From Wolbachia endosymbiont of Ctenocephalides felis wCfeT (GTDB lineage Bacteria > Pseudomonadota > Alphaproteobacteria > Rickettsiales > Anaplasmataceae): a DNA stretch of 64,000 nt. Of the stretch, positions 37,305-47,260 are shown one piece after another. Below the pieces are notes generated by a model that saw only the letters and a program-made list of their open reading frames with translations, did no database searches and was not told the origin of the DNA. The position numbers and the translations under genes were made by a program. The stretch lies in the NCBI RefSeq assembly GCF_012277295.1, contig NZ_CP051156.1, positions 124,001 through 188,000 of the forward strand, read 5' to 3'. How positions within the stretch are numbered: the first letter of the stretch is position 1; every line of letters begins with the position of its first letter.

Positions 37305-37901
37305 ATGTTACATATTAATACAAATAAAAAGCTAACAGGATTTTTCATATACATAATAGGTTTTTCAGGAAGTGGTAAACTTTCCACAGCAATTGAGTTA
37401 TCAAACGCAATAGATGGATTAATTGTAAGTAGCGACCTATCCAGTAATGTTAGAACTTGTTCTATATACGATGAGGCTTTTGAGCATTCTAAGGAAACTC
37501 AAGATAGGTTATATAATATTGTGCAGGTTATGCTTCAAGTAATAGAAGCCTACCCAATTGATTCAAAAAATTACATCTTTACTAATGAGTTAATAAAAAA
37601 TAATGACTATAGTACAGGTATATACAACTCAATAGTAAGGCTTGGTGAAAAAATGAACGCCAAGCTTCTTCCTGTGATACTTAAGTGCAATTTACCTACA
37701 CTACAAAAGCGTATTGAATTGAAAATGCAAAAGGAAAATAGAAAGATAAAAAACGTTGTAGAAAAATTTAGAAATAAGGACTTATTTATACCACCTGGTG
37801 CTATTGAAATAGAAAATTCAAATATGGGTGTGAAAGATGTAGCTGAAAAGATAGTAAGTCATATGCATAAACTTAGGTATCCATTCAGGGGTATGGCTTA
37901 A
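37305..37901 (+). CDS. P-loop kinase-like protein with IS66-derived C-terminus
   Basis: The Walker A motif GFSGSGKLST lies near residues 19-28 and is followed by an alpha/beta pattern of a small nucleotide kinase or AAA_33-like fold (KLLPVILKCNLPTLQKRIE). The specific substrate is not recognisable. The native end is lost: IS66 sequence starts at 37877, and the frame now ends YPFRGMA inside it. Joining the target duplication to the right flank restores the original ending KLS followed by TAA, so only the last residue was changed and several added. It was originally convergent with secA, with touching 3' ends. Probably still functional. Confidence 0.8.
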   Translation: MLHINTNKKLTGFFIYIIGFSGSGKLSTAIELSNAIDGLIVSSDLSSNVRTCSIYDEAFEHSKETQDRLYNIVQVMLQVIEAYPIDSKNYIFTNELIKNNDYSTGIYNSIVRLGEKMNAKLLPVILKCNLPTLQKRIELKMQKENRKIKNVVEKFRNKDLFIPPGAIEIENSNMGVKDVAEKIVSHMHKLRYPFRGMA

Positions 37902-38018
37902 GAAGCAATAGCCAGTAGGTTTTGAAAAGGATTTAACTTCTTTTACCTCCAAGTCAAGTACAATGAAATTATCCTCTCAAGAAACATATTTCCCCGTTTC
38001 GATTGTGTAAAATATGAA
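37877..38018 (-). mobile_element. IS66 3'-end fragment (142 bp, inverted)
   Basis: It is the complement of the last 142 bases of IS66. It begins with the terminal repeat and abuts the 5' end of the complete IS66 copy at 38019. Together the two outer ends are both IS66 3' ends. Confidence 0.93.
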
Positions 38019-39479
38019 GTATCCATTCAGCCGGGCGGTAAAATAAAGAGTAGACAAGGAATGCTAAAAAGGTAAACTAGAGTGGCTGTGAGGTAATATG
38101 GTTGATCTTTTAGAATTTTGCAAAAGTTTAAGCAGACTATAGAAAAGTTAGAAACAAAAATAGAAGAGCTTAAAGCAGAAAATAAAGCGCTAAGGATCGA
38201 AAACGCTGAGTTAAAAGAAAGGCTTGGCTTAAGTTCAAAAAATTCATCTATACCAAGCTCCAAAGAATTATATAAGATGAGGGAAAATAAGCCAAAAAGT
38301 GACAGGAAAGTAGGAGCACAGGTTGGACATAAAGGCAGTTACCGCCCTAAAATGGAGGCAGATGAGATGGTAAAAATAGAACTGCCCAATACGTGTGAGT
38401 GCAGAGGAGAAATTGCGGTATCAAAAGATCCGTATACTCATCAAAAGGTCGATTTGCCGGAAATCAAGCCGTATGTAGTTGAATATCAACTAGAGCATGG
38501 ACGTTGCAAAAGATGTGGAAAAAGAAAAAGTAGCAAGCTACAAGAAGGAGTAACTGCGGACACATTTGGTCCAAGAGTTAAGTCAGTAATTACAGCATTA
38601 AGTGGATTTTACAAGAATTCGAAAAAAGAAGTGGCAAATATTATAAAGGACATTTTCAACCTGGATATCAGCGTCGGTAGTGTATCAAATAGCGAGGCTA
38701 GAGTGGCAGAAAAATGCCAAGAAGCATATGAGCAAATTGAGGAAGAGGTAAGCAAGAGCAAAATTTTACATATCGATGAAACTAGCCATTACAACAAAGG
38801 TAAACAGGGCTGGTGCTGGATGTTTGCGAGCAAAATAGGAAGTGTGATCAAATTGACAGAGTCAAGAGGGATGAAAGTCCTGGAAAATAGTAAATTTGGA
38901 AAGAATAACAACCTAGTAGTGACCGACAGATATGCAGCTTACAACTACTTTTCCAGCAAGAAAAGGCAGGTCTGTTGGGCACATTTAGCAAGAGATTTTG
39001 AAAGGTTGTCTCATAGTTGGAATAGCGAAGTGAAAGTTTTGGGGTATTATTTAAGGAATGTTGCTACTGAATTATTTGCATTGAAAAAAGCTCTGTTAAA
39101 GGATGAAATAGACACATTAAGGTTCATAAGAAGAGCAAGAAAATTACGCAAGCGAACGAGATATTACTTAAAGAATATATCAAATTTACCCGAGGCAATT
39201 GGAGCGTCTCGAGTAGCAAAAAATATCATGAAATCGGATCTGATGATGTGGAAATTTTTGGACGATCCAGAAAATATTCCACTGACAAACAACTATGCTG
39301 AGCGACAGATTCGGCATTACGTTGTTTACCGAAAAGTTTCATATTTTACACAATCGAAACGGGGAAATATGTTTCTTGAGAGGATAATTTCATTGTACTT
39401 GACTTGGAGGCAAAAGAAGTTAAATCCTTTTCAAAACCTACTGGCTATTGCTTCTTAAGCCATATACCTGAATGGATAC
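38019..39479 (+). mobile_element. Intact IS66-family element (1461 bp)
   Basis: Same length and termini as the copy at 33750. Inserted between the P-loop gene and the 3' end of secA without removing coding bases from secA. Confidence 0.95.
38118..39458 (+). CDS. IS66-family transposase (446 aa)
   Basis: Full-length, with Asp220, Asp270 and Glu395 present. It differs from the copy at 33849 by Arg2Gln, Ala159Thr and Gln396Arg and, more notably, by Gly96Arg directly after the CxC of the zinc motif (CECRGE instead of CECGGE). Whether the Arg affects zinc binding is unknown. Same TTG/ATG start problem as the other copies. Confidence 0.92.
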   Translation: MQKFKQTIEKLETKIEELKAENKALRIENAELKERLGLSSKNSSIPSSKELYKMRENKPKSDRKVGAQVGHKGSYRPKMEADEMVKIELPNTCECRGEIAVSKDPYTHQKVDLPEIKPYVVEYQLEHGRCKRCGKRKSSKLQEGVTADTFGPRVKSVITALSGFYKNSKKEVANIIKDIFNLDISVGSVSNSEARVAEKCQEAYEQIEEEVSKSKILHIDETSHYNKGKQGWCWMFASKIGSVIKLTESRGMKVLENSKFGKNNNLVVTDRYAAYNYFSSKKRQVCWAHLARDFERLSHSWNSEVKVLGYYLRNVATELFALKKALLKDEIDTLRFIRRARKLRKRTRYYLKNISNLPEAIGASRVAKNIMKSDLMMWKFLDDPENIPLTNNYAERQIRHYVVYRKVSYFTQSKRGNMFLERIISLYLTWRQKKLNPFQNLLAIAS

Positions 39480-39488
39480 TAAACTTAG

Positions 39489-42125
39489 CTAATTTACTGC
39501 AGTTACTGCACCGTGGCAATGTTTGTATTTTTTTCCTGAGTTACAAGGGCATTTATCGTTTCTTGATACCTTGGGAGAGCTGTTATGGTGTATTTGATCA
39601 TCTGCTAATTTAAAATGCACCAGACGATGAATAGTAAGCTCCTTCCATTTTTCAAGCATTGACTCAAACATCAAGAAAGCTTCACGCTTAAATTCATTCA
39701 GTGGATCTTTCTGTCCCATAGCACGTAAGCTTATGCTCTGTCTTAGACTCTCTAAAACTGAAAGATGCTCTCGCCATAAATGATCAAGTGTCATAATCAT
39801 CACTTGTCTTACTATCGTACTCCACAGGTCCGTAGTCTGCCCACTATTAAAATATTTTTCTTTTTCAACAAAAAATTCCTGTACCTTGTTGTTTATATAC
39901 TCAAAAGCTTCTTGCTTATTTAAAAATTTCGTTAGTGTATCTTTATCAAGTGTTATTCCATACCTTGTATGAAATTCTTTTATTATATCCTCAATATAAT
40001 CTTCATAATAATTACTTTGAACTATGTCCTCTAAAATTATTTCATTTATTTCGCTATATATTTCAGATAAGTCATTAATTTCATCACCTATAATATGATT
40101 TCTTTGTTCAAAAATTACCTGACGCTGATTATTAATTACATCATCAAATTTCAGCAAAGACTTACGCACATCATAGTTTCTCGCCTCAACTTTCTTTTGC
40201 GCTTTTTCAAGCGCCTTATTTATCCACGGATGGTGAATAGCCTCATTATTCTTCAGCCCGATTCTTTGCATAAAGCTTCTCATTCTGTCTGAACCAAATA
40301 TTCTCATTAAATCATCTTCAAGCGATAAAAAGAACTTAGAAAGCCCAGGATCACCTTGACGCCCAGAACGCCCGCGCAGTTGATCATCTATTCGCCTACT
40401 TTCATGCCTTTCTGTCCCAACTACACATAAACCACCAGCTTCAATGGCTATTTCCTTGTCTTTTTTCACTCTTTCAACTATTTCTTGGTATTTTTTCTCT
40501 CTCTCGTCATCATTTCTTATCTTTTTCAGCTCTACCTTTGCAATCATCTCAGCATTTCCTCCAAGCTGAATATCAGTTCCACGACCTGCCATATTTGTTG
40601 CTATGGTAATGCCGCCTGGTACCCCAGCTTGCGCTATTATGTATGCTTCTTGCTCATGATAACGAGCGTTTAACACCGAGTGTTTTAGAGAGTGACTATG
40701 CAAAAGCGCAGAAAGCTTTTCTGAATTTTCAATGCTAACTGTGCCAACAAGCACTGGTTGCTGACGTTTATGACACTCTTCTATAAACTTTAATACAGCA
40801 TGATATTTTTCTTTCTCCGTGCCATAAATTTCATCATCAATATCTATCCTTTTTACAGGCACATTGGTTGGAACTTTCACCACATTAAGTCTATATATAT
40901 CACGAAACTCTTCTGCCTCTGTTGCTGCTGTTCCAGTCATTCCAGAAAGCTTGCTGTACATACGGAAATAATTTTGAAATGTCACAGAAGCTAAAGTTTG
41001 GTTTTCATGCTGAATTTCAAGATTCTCTTTAGCCTCAAGTGCTTGGTGAAGACCATCAGAATATCTTCTACCCTCCATCATACGGCCAGTAAACTCATCG
41101 ATAATTATTACCTTACCACCTTTAACTATATAATCCTTATCGGCAGTAAACAGCTTATGCGCACGCAATGCCTGGTCTATATAGTGAGTCATTATCATGT
41201 TATTGGTATCATAAAGCGAAGAATTTTCCGTAATGAAATTATGTGCTTTCAATAACTCTTCCACATGTGAAATACCATCTTCAGTCAAAGAAACCGTTCT
41301 ACCTTTTTCATCCACTTCATAGTCCAAGTCAGTTAACTTAACGACTATTCTATTTATACGCTTATATATCTGATTATTGTCTTCAACCTGACCGGAAATG
41401 ATTAGTGGGGTACGCGCCTCATCAATTAATATGGAATCTACTTCATCTACTATGGCATAATTAAAACCTCGTTGTACCATGTCGCCTTTGGAGAATTTCA
41501 TATTGTCTCGCAAATAATCGAAAGCCAGCTCATTGTTTGTAGAATAGACAATATCGGCACTATAGGCTTCTTTCCTCTGTTCATCTGTCAAGCTATTCGT
41601 AATAAATGCAACAGAAACTCCAAGAGAGTTGTACAATTTACTCATCCATTCCGTATCACGCTTTGCGAGATAATCATTTACAGTTACAACGTGAACTCCC
41701 TTGCCTTCCAGGGAGTTTAGGTATGCAGCTAAAGTTGCAACAAGCGTTTTTCCCTCCCCTGTTTTCATTTCTGGTATCATGCCATTATGAAGCACCATTC
41801 CACCGATTAGTTGAACATCAAAGTGCCTCATGTTTAAGAAACGCCTTGATGCTTCACGTACAACCGCAAATGCAGGCACAAGAAGATTATTTAATGTCTT
41901 TCCATTTTTTAATTCTTGTTTAAATTCTTCAGTTTTACTGGATAGCTCTTGATCAGATAAAGCCTGCATATCTGGCTCTAATACATTTATTTGTTCAACA
42001 ATTTTCCTAAAAGACTTTATTATCTTCTTATTTGCTGAGCCAAACGCTTTTCTTATAAGAAGGAATGACAACGTCAAAATGGAAAATACTGAAATAGCTG
42101 CAAAAATTAGCGTAGAATCTAGCAT
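39489..42125 (-). CDS. secA: Preprotein translocase ATPase SecA
   Basis: It pushes precursor proteins through SecYEG. Walker A is in [13 protein letters not shown], the DEAD-like box in [22 protein letters not shown], and helicase motif VI-like [16 protein letters not shown] is present. The C-terminal zinc finger [14 protein letters not shown] is complete, indicating SecB or ribosome contact. An unusual hydrophobic N-terminus of about 28 residues ([20 protein letters not shown]) precedes the normal start. It is 878 aa. The stop codon lies next to the IS66 target duplication, so the gene was spared by one base. Confidence 0.97.
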   Translation of the reverse strand: MLDSTLIFAAISVFSILTLSFLLIRKAFGSANKKIIKSFRKIVEQINVLEPDMQALSDQELSSKTEEFKQELKNGKTLNNLLVPAFAVVREASRRFLNMRHFDVQLIGGMVLHNGMIPEMKTGEGKTLVATLAAYLNSLEGKGVHVVTVNDYLAKRDTEWMSKLYNSLGVSVAFITNSLTDEQRKEAYSADIVYSTNNELAFDYLRDNMKFSKGDMVQRGFNYAIVDEVDSILIDEARTPLIISGQVEDNNQIYKRINRIVVKLTDLDYEVDEKGRTVSLTEDGISHVEELLKAHNFITENSSLYDTNNMIMTHYIDQALRAHKLFTADKDYIVKGGKVIIIDEFTGRMMEGRRYSDGLHQALEAKENLEIQHENQTLASVTFQNYFRMYSKLSGMTGTAATEAEEFRDIYRLNVVKVPTNVPVKRIDIDDEIYGTEKEKYHAVLKFIEECHKRQQPVLVGTVSIENSEKLSALLHSHSLKHSVLNARYHEQEAYIIAQAGVPGGITIATNMAGRGTDIQLGGNAEMIAKVELKKIRNDDEREKKYQEIVERVKKDKEIAIEAGGLCVVGTERHESRRIDDQLRGRSGRQGDPGLSKFFLSLEDDLMRIFGSDRMRSFMQRIGLKNNEAIHHPWINKALEKAQKKVEARNYDVRKSLLKFDDVINNQRQVIFEQRNHIIGDEINDLSEIYSEINEIILEDIVQSNYYEDYIEDIIKEFHTRYGITLDKDTLTKFLNKQEAFEYINNKVQEFFVEKEKYFNSGQTTDLWSTIVRQVMIMTLDHLWREHLSVLESLRQSISLRAMGQKDPLNEFKREAFLMFESMLEKWKELTIHRLVHFKLADDQIHHNSSPKVSRNDKCPCNSGKKYKHCHGAVTAVN

Positions 42126-42267
42126 AAGTTAGGTAGTATTGACTTATTATAATATTATATTAATAAATGTAAGCTACGGCAATGATATATTAGAAAAAGC
42201 CGCATATTTTATCTGTCTGTATTGCTTATTTTTTAGTAATATTAACAACAGTCCACATAATAGTAAA

Positions 42268-43746
42268 GTGTTTAAAAGTATCTTCACGTTTAGTTTTTTT
42301 ACAGGCATTTCAAGAATTTTAGGGCTAATAAGGGATATGTTGATAGCTACGACAATTGGCGCAACTTCCCTTGCAGATGTATTTTTTTCCTCATTTCGTT
42401 TTGCCAATCTGTTTCGTGCATTTTTTGCTGAAGGGGCATTTACCACCTCCTTTATACCATTATATTCAGCAGAGTCGCATGATGAAAAAAGAGCATTTGA
42501 TTTTGCAAGTAGTGTAATATCGTTTACATTTATTTTCCTCGTGATTTTCTGTTTTATTACACAATTTCTTTTTCCTTACGTAGTCAAAATCTTTGCTCCT
42601 GGCTTTGATCAGAGTAAGATCGTTCTGACAATTGTACTATCAAGGATTATGCTGCCTTATGTAATCTTAGTGTCAATTGCATCACTTATTGGGGGAATGC
42701 TTCAAGTAAAGGAGCATTTTGCTTCAACAGCTATTGCACCAATTGCTCTAAATTTATGTATAATCACCAGTCTATTTCTGCCTTACATAGAAACTCCAGC
42801 ACACAATCTTTCTATAGGTGTTGTTATTGGAGGAGCTTTGCAGTTGTTGGTAATGCTCTTTGGTGCATATAAGCTCAAGGCAGCTTTTTCTTTTAGCCTG
42901 AAGCTAACTAATGAGGCAAAATTGTTTTTTAAACGTGTAATACCTGCAATTCTCAACAATTGTGTAACACAAATAAGCGTATGGATTGACACAATCATGG
43001 CAAGTTTCATACCAAGTGCAGTGTCTTATATATATTACGCCGATAGACTTAATCAACTACCACAGGGAGTTGTTGGTGTAGCAATTGGTACAGTGCTTCT
43101 TCCTTTAATTTCAAAGCAAGCAGACGATACTGAAAGCATAACGAAAATACAGAACAGAGCTCTTAATATAGGATTGATGCTAATTCTGCCAATAACTGCT
43201 GCATTTCTTATCATTCCAGATCTTATTTTGCGTACACTTTTTGCATATGGTGCATTTGATCAGCATGCAATACAGCAAACCACCCCTGCGTTGATGGCGT
43301 TTTCTCTTTCTTTACCTGCGTTTATCGTCAATAAAGTATTGCTACCTACGTTTTTCGCTAAAGGAAATTTAAAAATACCAACTATATTTTCGCTAATCTG
43401 TCTTGGAATTAATATTGTATTGAACCTATTGTTAATGAACAGATACCAACATACTGGAATTGCCATTGCAACCTCTATTTCAACCTGGATAAATTCTGCT
43501 TTATTGATTAATTATTTAACAACAAATAAAATGTACAGAGTAAGTAAAGCACTATTGCTTTACATCGTAAAAATCCTTATAGCTACGATAGTAATGTCTA
43601 TAGTCCTTTATTTTCGACCAGAAGCACTGCTCTTTGACAAGGCAGTAATACGTTTAACAACTTTAATAGTTTTGAGTGTTATTATTTATTTTGGTACTCT
43701 TTATTTAATCTTTAGAGGGAATTTGGATAGCCTGAAACATGTGTAA
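42268..43746 (+). CDS. murJ: Lipid II flippase MurJ
   Basis: It moves the peptidoglycan precursor across the inner membrane. The MATE-like fold shows about 13-14 hydrophobic helices, with family motifs SRILGLIRD, FRLANLFRAFFAEGAF (FRFANLFRAFFAEGAF here), SFIPLY and YYADRLNQLPQGVVGVAIGTVLLP. GTG 42268 gives the usual N-terminus VFKSIFTFSFFTGISRILG and 492 aa; the frame is open to 42139, but that extension does not resemble the family. Wolbachia keeps lipid II synthesis despite lacking a normal wall, which fits this gene. Confidence 0.92.
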   Translation: MFKSIFTFSFFTGISRILGLIRDMLIATTIGATSLADVFFSSFRFANLFRAFFAEGAFTTSFIPLYSAESHDEKRAFDFASSVISFTFIFLVIFCFITQFLFPYVVKIFAPGFDQSKIVLTIVLSRIMLPYVILVSIASLIGGMLQVKEHFASTAIAPIALNLCIITSLFLPYIETPAHNLSIGVVIGGALQLLVMLFGAYKLKAAFSFSLKLTNEAKLFFKRVIPAILNNCVTQISVWIDTIMASFIPSAVSYIYYADRLNQLPQGVVGVAIGTVLLPLISKQADDTESITKIQNRALNIGLMLILPITAAFLIIPDLILRTLFAYGAFDQHAIQQTTPALMAFSLSLPAFIVNKVLLPTFFAKGNLKIPTIFSLICLGINIVLNLLLMNRYQHTGIAIATSISTWINSALLINYLTTNKMYRVSKALLLYIVKILIATIVMSIVLYFRPEALLFDKAVIRLTTLIVLSVIIYFGTLYLIFRGNLDSLKHV

Positions 43747-43749
43747 ACT

Positions 43750-46269
43750 ATGAGACTTTCTATATATGCAACACTATCAATCTCTTTAGTATTAATTCTT
43801 CTGCAGATTATTGTATCTTTTAAGGATTGGAATAATTATAAGGAAAGAATCATACAGGAACTTGAAAAAACTTATGATGCTAAAGTACATATTGGAGGAA
43901 ATATTGAAGTTTCATTGATTACTCCAAAGCTCACTGTACACAACGTTTACATACAATATAGCGAAGATAAAGAACAAAAGTTATCAGACTTGATAAGCGC
44001 TGACAGAATTGAAATCAGGCCTTCACTTCTATCGCTATTCTCATTTTCATTAAAGGCAAAATCGATCACCTTACTTGGCATGAAAAGCAATAAAGCAAAT
44101 TTGCTTAATATTATGCGTGCAAAGGCTAACAGCGATATAGTTGACATAATAGTAAAAGACAGCCAACTGCAATATGATTCTGCGAATGTAGTTAATATAA
44201 AAGAGATTGTTATAAGGAGAAATAAGCACTTTTTTGGCGAAATTAACAGCTATGATTTTGATGGAAAAGTCTATATCTCAAAAAGCACTGTGCGTGTTGA
44301 ATCTGATTTTATAAACCTGCTCTTTACAGGCTATGGAGATCAAGAAGGACTACAGGGCAATCTGACAATTGCAATTGAAAATGATTCAAATGTCATTAGT
44401 GATATGGCAAAAATCTTCAATCTCAACTTCCTTTCATATATTACTCCAAGCGGGAATATTAGAATATCATCTAACGTAAGTATAAATGAAAATGAATTTA
44501 CCTTAGCTGATTTAATGATCAGTTCTGATAGCATGCAGGCAAGTGGTGAAATACAGAATGATCGAAAAAATAATAATACTAATGTAAATATTAACTTTAG
44601 CAGAGTTGACTTAGGCTCTATGCAAAATAGTTCACAAAGTGGTGCGGATATAAAAGAACTTCTTGAGTGCTTTAGAGAAGCTATACCAAAAGATCTAAGT
44701 TTAAACTTTGATATAAAGGCTTCCGACATTCAATATCAGTATAAAACGCTGGATGATTTTCATGCTAAGCTAAAATTCACTGATGGTGAAGTGAAAGTTG
44801 ATACTCGTCTCAAATTTCTTGGAGTCAATAATGTATCTTACTTGTCAGGAAATGTATCAAATAACAACTCATTATCCGAGTTTAATGGTCACTTATCAGT
44901 AGAAGGGAATGATTTTGGATCGTTTATCTCGTGCTTCTTTCCCTCTATCAATATAAAAGAGAATAAAAAAAGTCAATTCACACTACACTCTAAAATACAC
45001 CTCGCACCAAGAATCTTCACTATTTCAGGGATTAGATTAATAAATGGTACAGAGTTTTTGGAGGGAGCACTGAAGATAAATCACACAAAAAAACGTAATA
45101 TAATTGATGGTGAATTTAATATAAACAATCTCAATATAGATAAATACGAGTATTCACTATTGAGCAGCTTATCTAAAGTGGAGTGGCTTAAAAATTTTAT
45201 ATATGATGTAAACATAAAAACTAATATTGATAACTTTACGTTAAATGATACTAAAATAGAAAATTTAGGCTTTTTATTCACAGTAGAAAAAGGAAAGCTA
45301 GCTACAGATAAAGTCAAATTATCAGGAAAAGATTTTGATATTACCGGTAATGCACAAGTATTAGTCGATCAAAAATATGCAAAACCTCTACTGGATGTGA
45401 ATCTTGCAGGCAACAAATTCAATGGAAAAATCTTTAGATTGCCAAATTTAGTAAACGTAAAAAAAGACTCAAGAAATGAAATAAATCAAATGCAGTGGTC
45501 AGTAGAACAATTTAACTTATTGGATGATAAAGAAGATTTCGACGCAAATGTGCAAATAAGTGCAGAAAAATTTACCACTGAGCAGGATGTTTTAAAGGAT
45601 TTCAATTTGGATGCAGTGATGAGAAATAACACTATTACTTTCAGACAGATAAATTATACGCTAGATCAAGGACAAGTATTTTTTCAGGGTTATCTAAAAC
45701 CAGATTCAATTTATACAAAATTTTCTATTTTAAATTTAGATGCTAAAAGAATTAGTAAAGTTTTAAATATCAAAGATATAAATGGGCAGGTGAGTTTAAA
45801 TGGTGAGATTAAAGCCCAAGGAAAGAGCTTTCGAGATTGGGCTAATAGTTCATCAGGAGAGATTAATTTGCAAGCACAAGGAGTGGTATTCACTAACGTG
45901 AACTTTAACTCATTTATCACTAATTTATTAAGCAGCAAAAATAAATCTGAAATTTCCACACTTGCTAATACTGACATATATAATGGCAGCACGCTTTTTA
46001 ACAGTGCTAGCGGAAAAGCAAACATTAGCAATGGTATAGTCTCTACTAGTTTGCAATTTGGAATTGATCAAGCTTCAGGATCAGCCTCTTCTAACTTTAC
46101 TCTATCTGACTTTTCTTTAATTTCTGTGTTTAGGTTCTTTTTTATCCCTATGGGCCATAGCAATCCGCTCTACATTGATATGCATCTAGATGGCCCTATT
46201 TGGCACCCTAAGATGAGTTTTGATATAGATCAGATATTTATCACTCTGATTGGTAAGAGGAACAGCTAA
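43750..46269 (+). CDS. AsmA-family inner-membrane protein (839 aa)
   Basis: One N-terminal membrane helix (about residues 4-25) is followed by a long beta-rich periplasmic region with the AsmA-type start GGNIEVSLITPKLTVHNVYI (family G.i....p...v..v.l) and a C-terminal AsmA_2-like part (GQVSLNGEIKAQGKS, LQAQGVVFTNVNFNSFI). AsmA-like proteins are thought to move phospholipid between membranes. It begins three bases after murJ and overlaps the convergent virB9 by four bases. Confidence 0.88.
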   Translation: MRLSIYATLSISLVLILLQIIVSFKDWNNYKERIIQELEKTYDAKVHIGGNIEVSLITPKLTVHNVYIQYSEDKEQKLSDLISADRIEIRPSLLSLFSFSLKAKSITLLGMKSNKANLLNIMRAKANSDIVDIIVKDSQLQYDSANVVNIKEIVIRRNKHFFGEINSYDFDGKVYISKSTVRVESDFINLLFTGYGDQEGLQGNLTIAIENDSNVISDMAKIFNLNFLSYITPSGNIRISSNVSINENEFTLADLMISSDSMQASGEIQNDRKNNNTNVNINFSRVDLGSMQNSSQSGADIKELLECFREAIPKDLSLNFDIKASDIQYQYKTLDDFHAKLKFTDGEVKVDTRLKFLGVNNVSYLSGNVSNNNSLSEFNGHLSVEGNDFGSFISCFFPSINIKENKKSQFTLHSKIHLAPRIFTISGIRLINGTEFLEGALKINHTKKRNIIDGEFNINNLNIDKYEYSLLSSLSKVEWLKNFIYDVNIKTNIDNFTLNDTKIENLGFLFTVEKGKLATDKVKLSGKDFDITGNAQVLVDQKYAKPLLDVNLAGNKFNGKIFRLPNLVNVKKDSRNEINQMQWSVEQFNLLDDKEDFDANVQISAEKFTTEQDVLKDFNLDAVMRNNTITFRQINYTLDQGQVFFQGYLKPDSIYTKFSILNLDAKRISKVLNIKDINGQVSLNGEIKAQGKSFRDWANSSSGEINLQAQGVVFTNVNFNSFITNLLSSKNKSEISTLANTDIYNGSTLFNSASGKANISNGIVSTSLQFGIDQASGSASSNFTLSDFSLISVFRFFFIPMGHSNPLYIDMHLDGPIWHPKMSFDIDQIFITLIGKRNS

Positions 46270-47048
46270 TTTCTACCAAAAGGTATTTTCTCGTTAAATA
46301 AACATACCGTACTTGATCCGTTCCTTAAAGTAAACACTGAACCTACTCTTTCAATAATAAGATAATCATCTACTGTACGGAAATTTATTAAAGATTCATA
46401 TCCTTTAGAATCAACCATAAAAACTGCTGGAAAATCAGAATTAATTCTATCAAACTGCAGATAGGTAAATTTTCCATCATCAAAAACCTTAATTGGCACT
46501 ATTGACTGACTACCATGAACATGTGAAACAGAGTAGTTAAAATTTAATCCTTTTTTTATAACTTCAATGTCACTTATATCTGGAACTATGGTATGGCTCA
46601 TCTGTTCAAGGATGTCACCATTATTAGTTGTATAAACCTCATCACTATTAAACAGTGGATAGAGAAATCTCACTTCATATGCTAACCTTGGATCATCCAA
46701 TCCATTTGCTTCCTCAGCGTGAAATTCAAAATAATAAACTCTTTTATTAGTGATTATGGTTGCATTAGTATCGGCAATATCATCTATAGGCTTGATAAAT
46801 AACCTATTGCCCTGAGGCGTAAGTTGCCAACCAGTTGAATCACCCATTGAAAGATTTTGTATCACTTCTCCGGGCTCGAACAATATGCTAGATTGATAAC
46901 CATAAAAGCCTGTATACTTATGCACAGCCTGCGGATTGTAATTTATCACTTTTATATGATCATTTGCAGCTATTGAACGTGGCTCTTGTTTTGCAAGCAC
47001 ATCACCACCATAAAAAAATAATAGTACAGCAAGTAGCAGACCAGTCAT
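46266..47048 (-). CDS. virB9: Orphan VirB9-like type IV secretion protein
   Basis: A VirB9/CagX-family outer-membrane core component. A signal peptide covers the first about 20 residues (LLLAVLLFFYGGDVLA). Family-like features are ILFEPGEVIQNLSMGDSTGWQLTPQGNRLFIKP, the NYSVSHVHGSQSIVP linker and the C-terminal beta domain with TYLQFD and VFMVDSKG. ATG 47048 is taken (260 aa); an in-frame TTG lies nine bases upstream. No other vir genes are nearby, so it is a stand-alone paralogue, as known for Rickettsiales T4SS, where several components are duplicated. Confidence 0.92.
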   Translation of the reverse strand: MTGLLLAVLLFFYGGDVLAKQEPRSIAANDHIKVINYNPQAVHKYTGFYGYQSSILFEPGEVIQNLSMGDSTGWQLTPQGNRLFIKPIDDIADTNATIITNKRVYYFEFHAEEANGLDDPRLAYEVRFLYPLFNSDEVYTTNNGDILEQMSHTIVPDISDIEVIKKGLNFNYSVSHVHGSQSIVPIKVFDDGKFTYLQFDRINSDFPAVFMVDSKGYESLINFRTVDDYLIIERVGSVFTLRNGSSTVCLFNEKIPFGRN

Positions 47049-47260
47049 AATATTCAATATATACTAACTTCTAATGTTTTATCATCGATAAGAATGAACT
47101 GCAACTGTTAAGGCATTTTCATTTCTATATCCCACAATTTAAAGCATTTCTCTCTCCTTATTAATTTATGTTGAGTAACGTTGAAAAATTGCTTGAAAGA
47201 AAATAATTTATCTATATTCTAGTTTGATAATATTCTCATTTAGCAATAATGGAGGCTTAT

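Larger units (their letters stand above)
37868..39488. repeat. 9-base target duplication around an IS66 composite
   Basis: taaacttag is repeated at 37868-37876 and 39480-39488. It bounds a 142-base inverted IS66 3' end followed by a complete IS66. This gives a second case of a 9-base duplication for this element. Confidence 0.9.

Noticed and set aside
37305..37901. P-loop gene as a zeta-type toxin
   Set aside because: Only the Walker A motif and general kinase pattern are visible; there is no antitoxin partner and no diagnostic zeta motif.
40095..41923. Several plus-strand open frames within secA
   Set aside because: All lie opposite the intact secA gene and have low-complexity translations.
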